NCBI RefSeq assembly: GCF_047495875.1
Contig: NC_092497.1
Location: forward strand, 30,442,781-30,506,780
Reading direction: 5' to 3'
Length of the DNA stretch: 64,000 nucleotides
Source: Pithys albifrons albifrons
Lineage: Eukaryota; Chordata; Aves; Passeriformes; Thamnophilidae
Shown: one piece after another, positions 1 to 12,867 of the stretch
How the letters are laid out: each line of letters starts with the position of its first letter
How positions within the stretch are numbered: the first letter of the stretch is position 1
Position numbers and translations under genes: made by a program
Notes under the pieces: model-generated
What the model saw: only the letters and a program-made list of their open reading frames with translations
Told to the model about the DNA's origin: nothing
Databases searched by the model: none

Positions 1-505
1 AAAAGAAACAATATTTGAGTCACCCTCTGCTTTCTTCTTTGTTGAATTTCTAGAAGGTGTGTGGATTACTTGGAGGTCCTCAGATATTCTTAAAGTCACC
101 ACAGCATGTCTTGTCTTTGATAGCTAAAATAAACTCTGAACCTAGATATGAAAAAGGTAAACCTTGAGGATTGAAATGGTATTTGGGGTTTTTTATAGTT
201 CAGAGGGAACTGGAATGAAAATTGTCCAGAATTCTGGTTGTAAGTAAAAGAGTTTAAAACAGGTTGTGTTTAACTTCCATCCTCTAAAATAACATAAACT
301 TCATTTCTATTTTTCTCTCTTCATTTCTGCCTCACTCATTTACTATTAAGAAACTGTGACAAACACATTTGCTGCAGTTTTTGACATTGTTAAAAGTCCA
401 TAGACATCTTGCCTAAATAATTGCAAATAGATTTGAAAAAAAAAATATCAGCACCACAATTGTGTCAGAAGTTATAGCTCCCATTGTGACTCTGAACCTG
501 CGGGA
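1..505. other. Non-coding DNA, nothing recognised
   Basis: AT-rich unique-looking sequence. No ORF with a recognisable domain, no LTR ends and no LINE tail were seen. Confidence 0.5.
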
Positions 506-770
506 AGGGGGACAGTAAAGGAAGGGAAAGGGAAAAGGGAAGGTGGAAAAGGGAAGGGGGGAAAAGGGAAGGGGGCGAAAGGGAAGGGGGGAAAAGAGGA
601 GGAGAGGAGATTCGAGGAGAGGAGATTCGAGGAAAGGAGATTCAAGGAGATTCGAGGGCAGAGGGGAGGGGGGGAGATGAGGGGAGGGGGGGGGGAGGTG
701 AGGCGAGGTGGAAAGAGGCAAGGCAAAAAGAGGCAAGGTGAGGAGAAAAGAGGAGAGCAGAAAAGAATGC
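506..770 (+). repeat. Purine-rich low-complexity tract with G-runs
   Basis: Almost pure A/G on the + strand. Positions about 515-597 are irregular GGGAAA/GGGGAAAA units. Positions about 598-657 repeat a roughly 16-bp unit built on GAGGAGATTCGAG. Positions about 660-700 hold several G-runs, the longest ten Gs, close enough to form a G-quadruplex. Proline/leucine/serine-rich ORFs on the minus strand here are simple translations of the repeat and are not genes. Confidence 0.9.
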
Positions 771-3700
771 TGGCAATAATATTTGTGTTTGAAGAGCTGA
801 ATTGGCACCAGCTCCTTCACGGGCTGCAGGAAGAGATTACGAGAAAAATGGTCTTTATAAGCAGAACAGTGCAGCCCCTCCCCTGTTACTCCTTGTCTGA
901 ATGTACAGATTTCAGAATTAGATTCTGCATAAGTAACTCAAGAGCTCTCATCTAATCTTTGGGATTGTACACTTCACAACAGCTTTGTGTCTGGCCTCTA
1001 TTTTTGTGCAGTCTTTTATTCACTGAATTCTGCCTTCATGAAAGCATGAAAAAGTATATATACATTTTACATAAATACATATATATAGAGCATTTATATA
1101 TAAAACTTCCTTCTCCCTTTTTATATCACAGTACACACAATTGTACACCAGAGTAGGTGTTATAGTATTATTTGATAGGAAATGTAACACATAAAATTGT
1201 CATTATTCTATTTGGAATCTGCAGGAACAGGATGCACATTTCCCAGAAAAAATGCAAAAAGTGCTGGAGGAACACAGAAAAATCTTTCATCTGTTCTCAA
1301 CCAACTAAGCTTTAATTTCTCAAAAAGTAAATCTCAAGTGACATGGATCTAGCAGTATCCCTTGTAATTCTATATTTAAAGGCCTTAAGTTTGCCAAAAT
1401 TTTTGTTTTCTTCCTTATGGAGTTAAAAGACATTAGACTTGTTTTGCTCCTGAAACCAGTGAGTTTTCCAGGTGCACAGTCACACAGTTCCTTCATCAGG
1501 ATGTCTTGGGTTGTGACTCTTCCAAGCAAAGGTTTTCCATCTTGGACAAGAAACTATAACCTACACAAGTTTCCCAGTACTTGATGACCAACAAGAGATT
1601 CACAGAAATGGGGAGCTTTCAAGTTTCAGACTATTCAAACTCAGAAAAGGATACCCAAATTCTCACTGCAGTAGCGTGGGCTGAAATTACCAGAATACCA
1701 AAACTATGAGTTTAATTCCATTTTAAGCAATCTCAATACAATTCCAATTAAGATAATTAATTTTTTTTCATCTCTGTGGTCAGTAAACTGGAACGATGTA
1801 GAATGAATGCTTAACAATACCATAGACAAGGTAATAAAACAGTAATCTTGTCTCTCTTAGCCCATTTCTGTGTTGTTGAAGCATCATTCTCCAAAGTGAT
1901 ATTACTGTTACAAGTAATTTAAATTTAAAAAAACCTGTTCTTCAAAGGCACTGTTGTTATACTGTAAACAACATGTACGTTTGCACCATATATATTGCCT
2001 GTCAGTGTTCTGTGCAGCAGCAGGTATGGTGTGCACTAAGGCATTTAGAAATGAGTGCCTTCTTGTGGATTCCTGTTCCCATGCAAGTCAATATTATGAA
2101 TTATCTATGCCTGGGTCAGAGTTATGTGTCATTAAACATCTTCTTGTATAAACACAGAAAAAGAGTTTATTCTGGCTCAAGAGTGTATCTGTGAAATACA
2201 TAAACCTTTGCATGAAGGTATGACCACTGGGATTGTTTGTGATCTACTTATATATGTAGCTGCCTGATTTGGCAATTGCACAAGTTTCCCCTCTATATAA
2301 TGGAGTGAGTGAGCACAGTGTTAAGGCACATCTTTATGATTTTGCTTGAAAACATAATCTAAAATGCCACTTTGTGAGCTGCATATCAAAATGCACATTT
2401 ACAAGCAATAAAATGAATGTAACAGTGCTCATAAAATACTGATTTATTTTAATCATTAATAGCCAAAATTCCCTTCCTCTTTCTCATGATCCTCTCTTCA
2501 TATATAAGTATACTTACTTTAAAGAAACCAAATCTATACTTGTTGACCAGTATAATTTGATTCTTTTTGATCCTGTAATATCTTTTCCTAATAATCATTT
2601 TTTGCATATTTTCTAAAACTAACTTTCCATTTTAACGAAACACGGGTTTAATCCTCAGGAAGACTCCATGTGGTGCATGCTACCAAGCTGTGCTCTATTG
2701 AGTTTCTGTGAACATGACAACTTTCATAGAGAGATTTATCTGACAGCCCTGCAAAATACGCTGAGTTCTTCTTGACTGGACTTTTTTCAAACAATGATAG
2801 GGACATTCTCTGCTGGTTTTAGAGCAGCTGCAGTTAAATGTTTGATAAAAAATTAAATATTTTACTTTCATATTAAATAAGCCATGTATAGACAAATAAG
2901 ACATGTTTTGTTAAATGTTACAATGCTAATTATATAGTTATTTCTTTTATACTCCTAAAGCTGCTACAGCAGTCACTCGTTTAATTTTTAGGATCATTTC
3001 ACTTGTAGAATCCATAGGGAGAAGACACATACCTGGTAGTTTGTAATGTGGAGCCAGAACTGTGGCGATACCACATTTCATTGCAATAATTTATTCTAGC
3101 ATTCTGGATTTTAACAATGGACCTCACTCTAGAAAACATGGTTCATTAATCCTTCAAGCACACATCTCACAGGCTGGTTAATGTGATATGAGTCACCTGT
3201 CAACTAAGAGATGTGGAAGGAGTTAGGACTAATTCAACAACACCTTGGAGTGTCCATGGGGTGATACAAATTAATTTCCAGTAGGCCTCCAAATTTTATT
3301 CTTAATCAAGATAAGCAGGAAATACATCTGGTTATTTAATTCAATTCTTCACATTACTGGACAAATGGAAAGCCAAAGTTTTCTCATAGCAAGTGTATAC
3401 TATGGCCAAATGAAAGTAAGGTAAATCAGCTTGCCCAGGAATAGACGTTGCTACAATTAGACTTCTAGTATTACCTCAAGCTAGTATGAAAATTTGATAC
3501 TTTCTAGATTATGCTGCAGACACTTTTAACTGCAACGAGAAGGTGTCTTAGAACTACAGTGTATTAATGTGTCCCTCTGCATGGCAAAGGGCTTCATAGT
3601 CTCTAAGTAATTTGGGCTATAATTAGAGTTTACTTATTCAGATTACTTATCAATGACTTCAATTTAACACTTATTTTAAATAAATCTATCATTAAAGAGC

Positions 3701-4057
3701 AAAAATTCAAATAACGAGTAATTCTAGTACAATTGTAAAAGGAACCAAATCTCTTATGGTTATACATTACATCAAGGATAACAATGTGCAAATATAAACC
3801 AAGGTCAGTCTGTCACTAAAAAGAACAAGAAACAAAACTATTGTTTCTAATCACTGAGGAAAATGGTTTGCTTCTTTTCATAGTTTCATTTTCCATGTGC
3901 AAATTTATAAATAGGTTTTTTTGCCTCATGACTAAAGTTCTAAAGGCACAGGTTGTTTTACAGAAGGATTGTAATTGAAATGTGAGTCAAGCATTAGCTA
4001 TTTAAATTACTTACCAGCCAACAAAGATAAAGAATTAAAATTTCCTTTTTAAACAGC
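771..4057. other. Non-coding DNA, nothing recognised
   Basis: AT-rich sequence with only short ORFs (about 65-90 codons) lacking recognisable motifs. No LTR pair, LINE 3' tail or RNA gene was identified. Confidence 0.45.
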
Positions 4058-4275
4058 TGTGTGTCCACACTTTATGGCCATCCCAGTTCACGTGTACCCT
4101 TCAAAACCCTATATAAGACGTTTACCCCTCAATAAAGTTGTCTGACCTTTCTTGCTTTTAACCTTAGCGCATAGTGGTATCTCTATCAGAAAGACGCACA
4201 ATGCGACTAGAAGCCCAAACCTGGGGTCACGTCGGGGCTGGCTGCGGGGACACGGAAAACCCTCTTGCTACACAT
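4058..4275 (+). mobile_element. LTR-like fragment of an endogenous retrovirus
   Basis: The segment has a retroviral promoter-plus-poly(A) arrangement: a TATATAAG box near 4109, then CAATAAAG near 4130 about 20 bp later, then a C/T-rich stretch. Around 4213 a TGGGGTCACGTCGGGG string resembles a proline-tRNA primer site (13 of 16 positions by eye). It may therefore be the end of a 5' LTR plus leader rather than a whole solo LTR. No TSD could be matched, so the ends are approximate and the family is unassigned. Confidence 0.5.
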
Positions 4276-6558
4276 CACCTTTTCCCCAAGACTTAATGAT
4301 GAATATTTAAATGCCAAGATTAACAATTTTATCTGAAATATTCAACTACATTCTTCTTCACTGATGCTGAATTTAATAAGAACTGAAAATTTAATTAGCA
4401 CCTGCTGTAGCAAGATCAATTGATGAAAGTGATTATATGGTTTGTTTACGTATGACAAGAGAGAATTGGGACCAGTGAGTGAGGAGGTCCAATCTACTTT
4501 TGTGTTCCTTAATATCAACAAATGTGTATGTTTATGCTGTGACACTAATGTATTGAGACACCAATAATAGAGTGGTGTTTCTAACATGCATATGATACAT
4601 ACAAGCCATGAGAGAATGTGGGTATTGATGAAGTGAGAAATCAGTGTCTCCAAAGGTTATGTTTGTTTTACATAATCCTATGAAGACACTGAAAGATGGC
4701 AAGAAAGATAGCGTAGCTCTATGCTGGGATGGGAATCATCAGTCCTCTCAGTTGCAAATCCCAAACATTTTAACCTTTTTTAGCTAACATAAGTCTCAAC
4801 TTTCTCCCAGTATGCTATGACATTTCTGAATCTTCACCTCTAGCAACACTTATAGCCTCACAAGTTTTGGTTGCATAATTCTTTCACTCATTGTCACTTT
4901 CCAGTTAATGAAAATCTTAGAAAGCTTAATTCATTTTAATTTGTTACAGAATTTAGAGCTAACATGACAGAAAGCTGTGGGCAATGATGCACTATTTAAA
5001 TCCTACAGTGAAGTACATCATGTTTTCATTCCAAGAAAACAGTCCAATACTAACCCCTATAAGGCTTAATTTAATATTTAGCAGTCTTGCTGTCAGTGCC
5101 TAGAAAACCCAAAGCCTGTCATCACACTGCTTTGCTTACAACCACCTACCAGGAGCTCCAAAACAGTGGTTAACATGAAGGTAGGGAGATTCCAGCCCTT
5201 CAAAGAACCAAATGGCCTGGCAGGAGATATTGCTGTCAATGGTGATACACACTGGAGACTACTGGTGGTAGGCATATCTGTCAGAGGCAAAAATAAATAA
5301 AATTACAAAATGAACAAAAGAGAGTGCTGAAAATCTGATAGTACAGACCTTAATACAATTCTGATTTCATAGTTTTCATGCAGGGTATAGAATTTATTAG
5401 CTGTTTGCATTGTTCCTTAGAGTTCAAGCAACGACTCATGGAAGGTGCTAGCCAAGAAAAGGCAAGGTAAAGGGGGGCATTTTTGTAACCCAGGGGTGTT
5501 GTTGTATACCTTTTAAAGAAATGTGAGGTATAGTAACAAAAATAAACAATTGTTCTTTAAAAGAACAATTTACAACTCCTCTTTCAAAGTTTTTAAATTT
5601 CTCCTTTGTTTTTTGCTTTGTTTTCTGAATTTTATCCTTAGCATGTTAACAATATTTAAATAATTCAAGAAAAAATCTAAATATCTTAATCAAATTAGCT
5701 CTGTTGAATTCAAATTAATAATAATAAAAAAATCACGACTAACTAGGAAGACATCAGACCTAGGGAATTAGAATAGATACATGCCAGTGAAAACCATGAC
5801 TAAAAGGATGTCTGTTCCTAGCAATTCCCCCTACAATCCCCTCTTATAGATTCAATCATTCAAAACAAATTTTGCATACTTTTCATGTGTATTTCTGTGC
5901 CTGCCACAGATAAAAATAGATAATGGATGAAGCCACCATCTGATTAATATTGTCTGTAGATTATCACAAGCAACTGACTTGAATTAAAATGTTTGTACAT
6001 GAGGAGTTTTTTCACTGCCGAATGTTGTCTGTACAATAAAAAGAATAATGTATTAAATTATGAGATTTGAAAATGAGAAATCTCAATAGGAATAGTGCTG
6101 AAAGTTCATAGATCTTGAATTACTTGCCCTATATTAAGCACAGAAGTTACAGATTCTGAGCAATTGCCATGTCCTGTTTTCATCATTTGGAATCTCTGCA
6201 ATTAGTACATCTATAAACATCTATTTCTCCCCAAAATAATTCAACTACCTTTATCCACAGCCCAACGGGCAACATGTGACCTCCACAAAGGTCAAGGTGG
6301 GAAGGCAAGGAGAACATACCACAGCTGGAAAGGAGAAGACAGCCTAAAAGCAGTAGACGTTTTTATTCTGAAGCTACTGACAAAAGGATGCCTCCTCCTC
6401 TATAGCCTTTGGAGCACTGGTGGTTTTCAGACCAGAGTTTATGATTCTTCTAACATCATGTAAAAAGTGGCCGCATGCACCCTCATCAGGGGATGACTGA
6501 TTTTGGAGTCAGCTCCACATATATGAAGTGTCTTGGGCACAATACAGAAATCATGTAC
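4276..6558. other. Non-coding DNA with one short perfect palindrome
   Basis: AT-rich, no gene recognised. Positions 5548-5570 form a perfect inverted repeat of two 11-nt arms around a single A. Confidence 0.45.
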
Positions 6559-6563
6559 CAATA

Positions 6564-7271
6564 TGTCCTAGTTCAGCAGCCGGGACCAGTTTATCACTGT
6601 GTGGGTGTGACCAAAGCTGCGTATTCTACACTGTCTAAATCATTGCTCATGAATTGTTAACAATGAACCATTTGCAGCAGCTGCCCAAGGCACACCTGAC
6701 CCCTCAGGCTGCAAGCTGGGTGTTACAGAGGCCTGTAAATAGGAGCTGTGATAACTCCCCTCTGGAGAGGCATTAGCACCTTCACACCCAGCCTGACAGG
6801 TCATATTTGCTAATAGGCCATATCAACGATTCCAAAAATACCACATGACTCACAGAGTTAGATCACCCATTGTAAAACCACCCTGGGGAGAGGTACTAGG
6901 CATTCCCACCTGAACCTGAGTATATATAATCTTGGGATTTGGGGACTTCTGGTACCACTTGTTGGATCCAGGGGAGGACCAGAACTTCAACAGGACTGGG
7001 ACCACCACTCTCAGCCAGACTGTGATCATCATCTGCATCAAGAGTTTTCCCTTCTTTTTACACTGTACTCAGGGGGACCACGTGGTGCTCTGCACAGGGG
7101 CTAATGAACACCATTCTGTTCATGCCCCAGGGTGCTGAGTTATACCTCAAAACCAATTTCTCTTTGCATCATTGCATTTATTGTAGTATTTTTAGTAAAC
7201 TTTAACTCTGACTTATAATCTCTTTTGTATTGGGTTCATTTTACCTGCCCGTTTACCTTTAAACTAGCACA
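6564..7271 (+). mobile_element. Solo LTR, family A copy 1
   Basis: The 708-bp element begins TGTCCTAG and ends TAGCACA. It is flanked by a perfect 5-bp TSD, CAATA, at 6559-6563 and 7272-7276. A TATA-type box (TATATATAAT) lies at 6921-6930, which sets the sense strand as +. It aligns along its length with the copies at 8100 and 15165. No internal viral sequence is attached, so it is a recombined solo LTR. Family name not assigned. Confidence 0.9.
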
Positions 7272-7276
7272 CAATA

Positions 7277-8094
7277 CTAGGGGAAAATTATGTCAAAATA
7301 GGTCATCCTCTACCATTCCTCACAAACTGGGATTTATTCTCTTAGTTTGCTTTCTGGGGAGAATGTAAAGATCTAATTTTCATAATTAAAAAGTCAATAT
7401 TTGACAAGAGCTACCTAGCACCTTGATTCTGTGTTTCTTCATTCTTAGCAAATTATTTGATGACAGAATCACAAAAAGATTAAGTGAGATTAAGTAATAC
7501 ATATATTAAAATGCTAATGGTGTGTTCTTTTTGTTAATCAAAGGCACCTGACAACAATAAGATTCAGTCCTCCGGACAAAGCATCGTTTTCTCTGGCTCC
7601 TGCTAGGAAGCACAAGCAAAATCCATGTCCTTTGTTCATTATGAAAAAAAAAAAAAACACTGAAGATTAGAGTTTAAATTTTTGTTTGTTCATTTCCTTT
7701 TTAATTGGTCAATCTAAATTTTGCATGCAAGAAGAAATTTGCTTTGGGCTGCTGTTGTTTATAGAAGTGGCTTGGCTGTTGTCAAAAATACAGATTAAAA
7801 AGTTATAAAGGTTTTATCACATCATATCAAAAAATATGCAACCTTTGCAATAAGGGTGACTTGAAATTTGGCAAATATCAGTCGTGTATTTAGACTAATG
7901 AACACCCACATATCTGTTCAAATTAAACAACTTTAATACATTAAAACCAATGAAAATAACAAAAATTAGATATAGTATAAGTTCAGTACAGACCCAGTAA
8001 GCTGACAGATAAATTCTTTGAATATTTTATCTGCAACAAGTATGCTCTATTACAGACAGATATTTTATTCTGATGAGAATGTACATCCAACTAC
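7277..8094. other. Spacer between two solo LTRs
   Basis: AT-rich sequence without retroviral coding motifs. It is not the inside of a provirus, because each flanking LTR has its own TSD. Confidence 0.6.
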
Positions 8095-8099
8095 TCTTC

Positions 8100-8806
8100 T
8101 GTCCTAGTTCAGCAGCTGGAACCAGTTTATCACCATGTGGGTGTGTTCTACACCCTCTATTCATTTCTCATGAACTGTTAGGAATGGACAATTTGCATCA
8201 GCTGCCCAGGACACACCTGACTCCTCAGGCTGCAAGCTGGGTGTTAAAAACGCCTGTAAATAGGAGCTGTGATAACTTTCCCCCAGGGAGGCATTAGCAC
8301 CTTCACTCTCAGCCTGAGGGGGTGTGTCTGCTAATGGGTTGTTGATTCCAGAATTTCCCCATGACTCCCAGAGTTAGATCACCCACTGTGGAACTCCCCT
8401 CCCTGGGGGAGGTACTAGGCATTCCCACCTGAATCAGAGGGTATATAATCTTGGGGTTTGGGGACTTCTGATACTCTACTTGTTGGATCTAGAGGAGGAC
8501 CAGAACCTTGAGAGGACTGTGACCAGCTCTTTTGACCAGACTGAGACCCTCATCTGCATCAACAGGTTTTATTTCCTTTTACTCTGGGGTCAGGGGAACC
8601 ACGTGGTGCTCAGCCCAGGGGCTAATGAACACCATTGTGTTTGTGCCCCAGGGTGCTGGGTTATACTTCTGGGGTTTGTGGGTTAAAACCAATTTCTCTT
8701 TGTAACATTGTATTTATAGTAATGTTTTTATTAAACTGTAACTCTGACTTATAATCTCTTTTGTGTTGGTTCATTTCTCCTGCTGGTTTACCTTTAAACC
8801 ACCACA
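8100..8806 (+). mobile_element. Solo LTR, family A copy 2
   Basis: The 707-bp element begins TGTCCTAG and ends CCACCACA. Flanks are TCTTC (8095-8099) and TCTAC (8807-8811), a 5-bp TSD with one mismatch. A TATATAAT box is near 8442 and an ATTAAA poly(A) signal at 8730-8735. It is clearly homologous to 6564-7271 but has its own indels, including a short deletion after the first 60 bp. Confidence 0.88.
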
Positions 8807-8811
8807 TCTAC

Positions 8812-11800
8812 AAAGCATCTATGTACAGTCACCTGGAAATGACAAAGGATACTTCAATTTTGTATGGAGCATGTAATCTTTATGAGTAGCCTTTTAGTGT
8901 ATATTGCAAAAATATATGCATTAATATCTGGATTTCACTCAGAAGTTACTTTAAGAAAGGCGCCAGCGTATATTAACAAATTAATAACTTTGTAGGAGTC
9001 AGAGCAGGGTTTCTGACCCTTGCAATAAATAAGTACTAAGGTAAATAACACAATGAGATAAATGAACGAAACAGTAGTTATCTATCCACTGAGCACCATA
9101 CATTTTATTGACTGTGAGGCAAAAGATTTGGGGAAGATTAGACGCATAAACTTGAATTATCTGGAGTTGTCTTACAAAGTTTCTGAAAAGTACCTCTTCA
9201 CAAAAAGTTTGTTCCTTGTGCATACAGAGGAGGCTTAGTTTATACAATGATTCCTAGATATAAGCACTTCACCAGGAGGTGTTTAGCCAAGAAGAGAAGG
9301 AAGGTTAAAAGAATCAGAGGAGAATAAAGGTTGATGCACATTGTCTCAGGAAAATGATGGGGGGGCACAGAGAAAGAAGGGACTCACTTAAGTGTCCACA
9401 GCTGAAGATATTCTGAAAACAAGAGCCTATGTATCTTTTTATTCAGGAATGAGGGGATGGATATGAGTATACTATTTCCCAAAAAAAGAAAAACAAGAAA
9501 CAGAAAAACAAAAAAAACCCAACCAAACAAAAAACCCCAAACCCTACAGAAAACACATATGAACAAAAAAGACAGAGATGGGGGATAGAGGTAGGCATAA
9601 GGGTGTGGACCAGCTGTGATGGGAAATCCCTGAGTATTACTAGTGCACAGGGAAGCCTATCCCAGGCCCTGGTCCTCATATGAGAAAACTCACAAAGTAG
9701 AAAGCAGAGGGGTTTTGCACCTCTGGAAACCACAGCAGGGTTCAGATGTGGAGATAACACTGTGATTAAATCTATCATCATACATTGTCAGAAATAATGT
9801 TACCTGGGCAATCTGAATTCTGGCATTCACTATATTTTGAATGTTTGACTTTGCAAGCTTAGCATTCTTTCACTCCTTTTAATGTCATTTTGATTTGTTT
9901 GGCAAAATAATAAAGAGATGTGTGCACATTTGTAGTTAGGATGCAGTTTTAGAGGATACAGTTTCCATGGAGCATGTAAATAAATTCTATTTTCAGAACT
10001 ATATAAACCAAAAGGCTTTCCCATTCATTTTGTTGACAAATAAACTTGTGGTTTTACCAGGGCTTGGCCTTTTAATATGTTTGTTAGAACTGCACAGAGT
10101 AGTATTTTAAGAAACAGCCACATTTTTCTCATTCTTGAACAACTGTAAGCCCACAGAATTATTCTCTGAATACTGCAGAAATGTACATGAATTCTCACTG
10201 ACTTTAGTGGAAATAAAATCTGAGAGAGCTAGATTTTGCATAGTTTAAGTCCCAGTTACAGTTTTGTCCAATTGCTCCAGCTACGTATTATAAAATGAAA
10301 AAATATAAATTGAAAAAATGAAGAAGTGGAAAAATCTCATTCTTTTCTTAATTCTCATATGATTTAAAATGGGAGATGTGTATCACCTAAATGAAGCATA
10401 CAAACTCTCTAAAAGGATAAACATGTTCTAAATAAGCAATATCCCACAAGAACTAAATGGCATGAAGGAATCTGTCTAGGTCCTGCTGAAAAAGGCTGAA
10501 ATGTATGTACAAATGGAAATATCTGAAGGAGTTAAGAAGCTCCAAAACCCCAATTCTTATCCTCTTGTTAATATTTAATGTAGTATTTGAACTCCAGAAG
10601 CCTACTCTTAATTCAGATGCATTGAGATCTTGTTTTGGCATAGAGACCTTTCAGTCAATAGTGAGGTTGTCGTACAAAATTAGTGACACACAGGCAAGGC
10701 AGATTTTTGTCAATTTCTTCTTTTTGGAAGCAAAAGTCACTTGGAAATCATAAACATGCTTGATGAAATTAGAAGCTGCACAAGTTTAATATCTTTTGTC
10801 TCGACTTCTGTCATTATTTAAGCTGTGTTTCTACCTGTGGTGTTTATTAAACAGTAATTGCTATTTTTATTGCAGAGGATTATTTTCTGTAGTCTTTTAT
10901 TCTTCATACAAAAATGGAAGAATTAAGCCCTGAGACAGTCAAACTACGTGTCTGATTTCGTATCTGATCCAAACAAGAAAGCTGCCTCTGCTAGGATGAT
11001 AATGCATGATTGACTGTGTCAGTACCTGGAAGAGGAGGGAAGATGAGAGGATGACAACCAGGATGGTTTCAGGTGATATGACTGTCAGCCCCTGCCCAAG
11101 AGGAAGACTGCACAAGGTCAGATAACTAGTATGGAGGTATGAAAAGCAGGCAGGGCAGAGTAGGGGGGTAAAACCCTTGCACTAACCATACTCTTGTTGC
11201 CACCAATAATTAAGTGGTCTTGGACTGTTCCATGTACTTGACCACAACATAGTTAAAAAAAATTCCTCAGACTGTGAAACTGTTATGCAAAAATCACTGA
11301 TTTTCAGTGAAATAAGCAAAGATACTTTCTTACCTGAAAAGCAATTGATGTGCATGAAATAGTATTCTAACTACTTGGTCTACCATAAAATATAATTTCA
11401 GTCAGCTACGTAACTACAGTCAATAAAACTTACTTGTCTTCCCTCAAAAAGGATAGCATGAGTTAAATGAAAAACTCAGTTATCATTCATGACAATTTTC
11501 ATCCTCTTTAAGAATCCCTAAATGAGCAATAACTACTACCAACTTTCTTATGAATAAGATATAATACTTTCTTATGCTATAAGATATATAATACTTTCTT
11601 ACAATGAATAACATTATTTTAATAATTAAAATGAATTATCATGCTTGTACCTCTATATGTACGCAACTGCTCATGTGTCTGTGCAGGACTGACAAGCAGC
11701 AGAGAATAAGGCCAAATGTGTTTTCTGTTGTCTTAAATTTATAGGCTGCATTTCTTTGAAAGTATAAAATGTTGATTCAGGCTGTATGTGCAGAGAAGTT

Positions 11801-12591
11801 TTTATAGGTCATTAGGACAGAAGAATACCACCTTTCCCTCATACCTCATAGCAACATACCTTGCATATCGTTCAGCTCTGGAAATCTATGTTTTGATCTG
11901 TTAGATACCAGTAATAACATACTTTTGAAAATAGTTCTCAAGATTACATGCATATCACTATCCATTTTGTCACCTGTCACATCTAAAGATCCACAATATC
12001 ACAGTAAAATATGCTACAAGTCTGCATTGATATACTTTGTTTAAGCCTGTTGACATACAATACTTTCTTCTAGCTGGTGCTGAATGTGTTAGTTATTTAT
12101 AGACATTGAAATTCACAACGAATCTGTGTTTGAGGCAAACTGTGTAGAAAGAAAAAGCATGTAGGTTTGTTTAATGTAAATATATATATATGGTATCAAT
12201 GTTAGGTGTAGATTCAAAGGGAACGAGAAAATTCAAATCAACTTGACAGTACCCCAATCTGATCCACTACCATTTTTAACCCTACTTCCAGTTACCTTCT
12301 TTGCTTTGAAAAGGTCTGGAGGATTTCAGAACAGTGCAGATATTACCAGGTTGTCTACACAGCAGGGGTGAATGTGGGAACTTGCTGTTGCAAATATAAC
12401 CCAAAAAAATAACTCTGAAAACATGTTCACATTTCTAACCGATTTTCAAAGGGCAGAGTGGACAGTAGCAGCTGTAATGAAGATGAACTGAACTAGGAAT
12501 TATTTAGCCACTGGGAGATGATATGCAAAATTAACAGTCATAACTAGCAGCACTTACGTGCCAGACTTATGAGATGTAGTAATACAGTACC
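8812..12591. other. Non-coding DNA, nothing recognised
   Basis: AT-rich sequence. Positions 9475-9545 are an A/C-rich low-complexity tract (runs of AAAACAAAAA type). The phenylalanine-rich minus-strand ORFs over it are artefacts. Around 11545-11600 a short ATATAATACTTTCTTA string is duplicated. No gene, LTR or RNA was recognised. Confidence 0.45.
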
Positions 12592-12835
12592 ATTACAGAA
12601 TCACAAAATATGCTGAGTTGGAAGGGACACAAAAGGATCATTAGCTTTGCACCATCCCCAAGAATCACATTTGAGAGTATCATCCACATGATTCCTGAAC
12701 ACTGTCAGGCTTGGTGCTATGACCACTTCCCTGGGAAGCCTGTTCCAGTGCTCAGTGTCTCTCTGGGTGAAGAACCTTTTTCTAATATCCAGCCTAAACC
12801 AGCCTAATATCCAGCCTATCCCCTGAGACATCTTG
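12592..12835 (-). mobile_element. CR1 LINE 3' end, 5'-truncated
   Basis: Read on the minus strand, this encodes the conserved end of CR1 ORF2 (motif close to HWNRLPREVV, preceded by KRFFTQRD), followed by the short 3' UTR and a terminal GATTCTGT near 12600. A 22-bp stretch containing TAATATCCAGCCT is duplicated at about 12783-12818. As usual for birds, only the 3' end was copied. The truncated end lies beside the ERVL-type gag remnant that follows. Confidence 0.85.
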
Positions 12836-12867
12836 AGGTCATCTTGGTCCAGGACAGAGCGAGCTTC

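Noticed and set aside
413..820. Proline/leucine/serine-rich ORFs on the minus strand
   Set aside because: They are translations of the purine-rich repeat and have no independent support.
4160..4240. tRNA-like segment (TAGCGCATAGTGGTATC followed by a TCACGTCGGGG string)
   Set aside because: No anticodon arm, no B box in the right place and no acceptor stem pairing. The LTR/primer-site reading explains it better.
6564..8806. A small provirus bounded by the two direct family A LTRs
   Set aside because: Each LTR has its own TSD, and the 0.83 kb between them carries no primer site, polypurine tract or viral coding motif.
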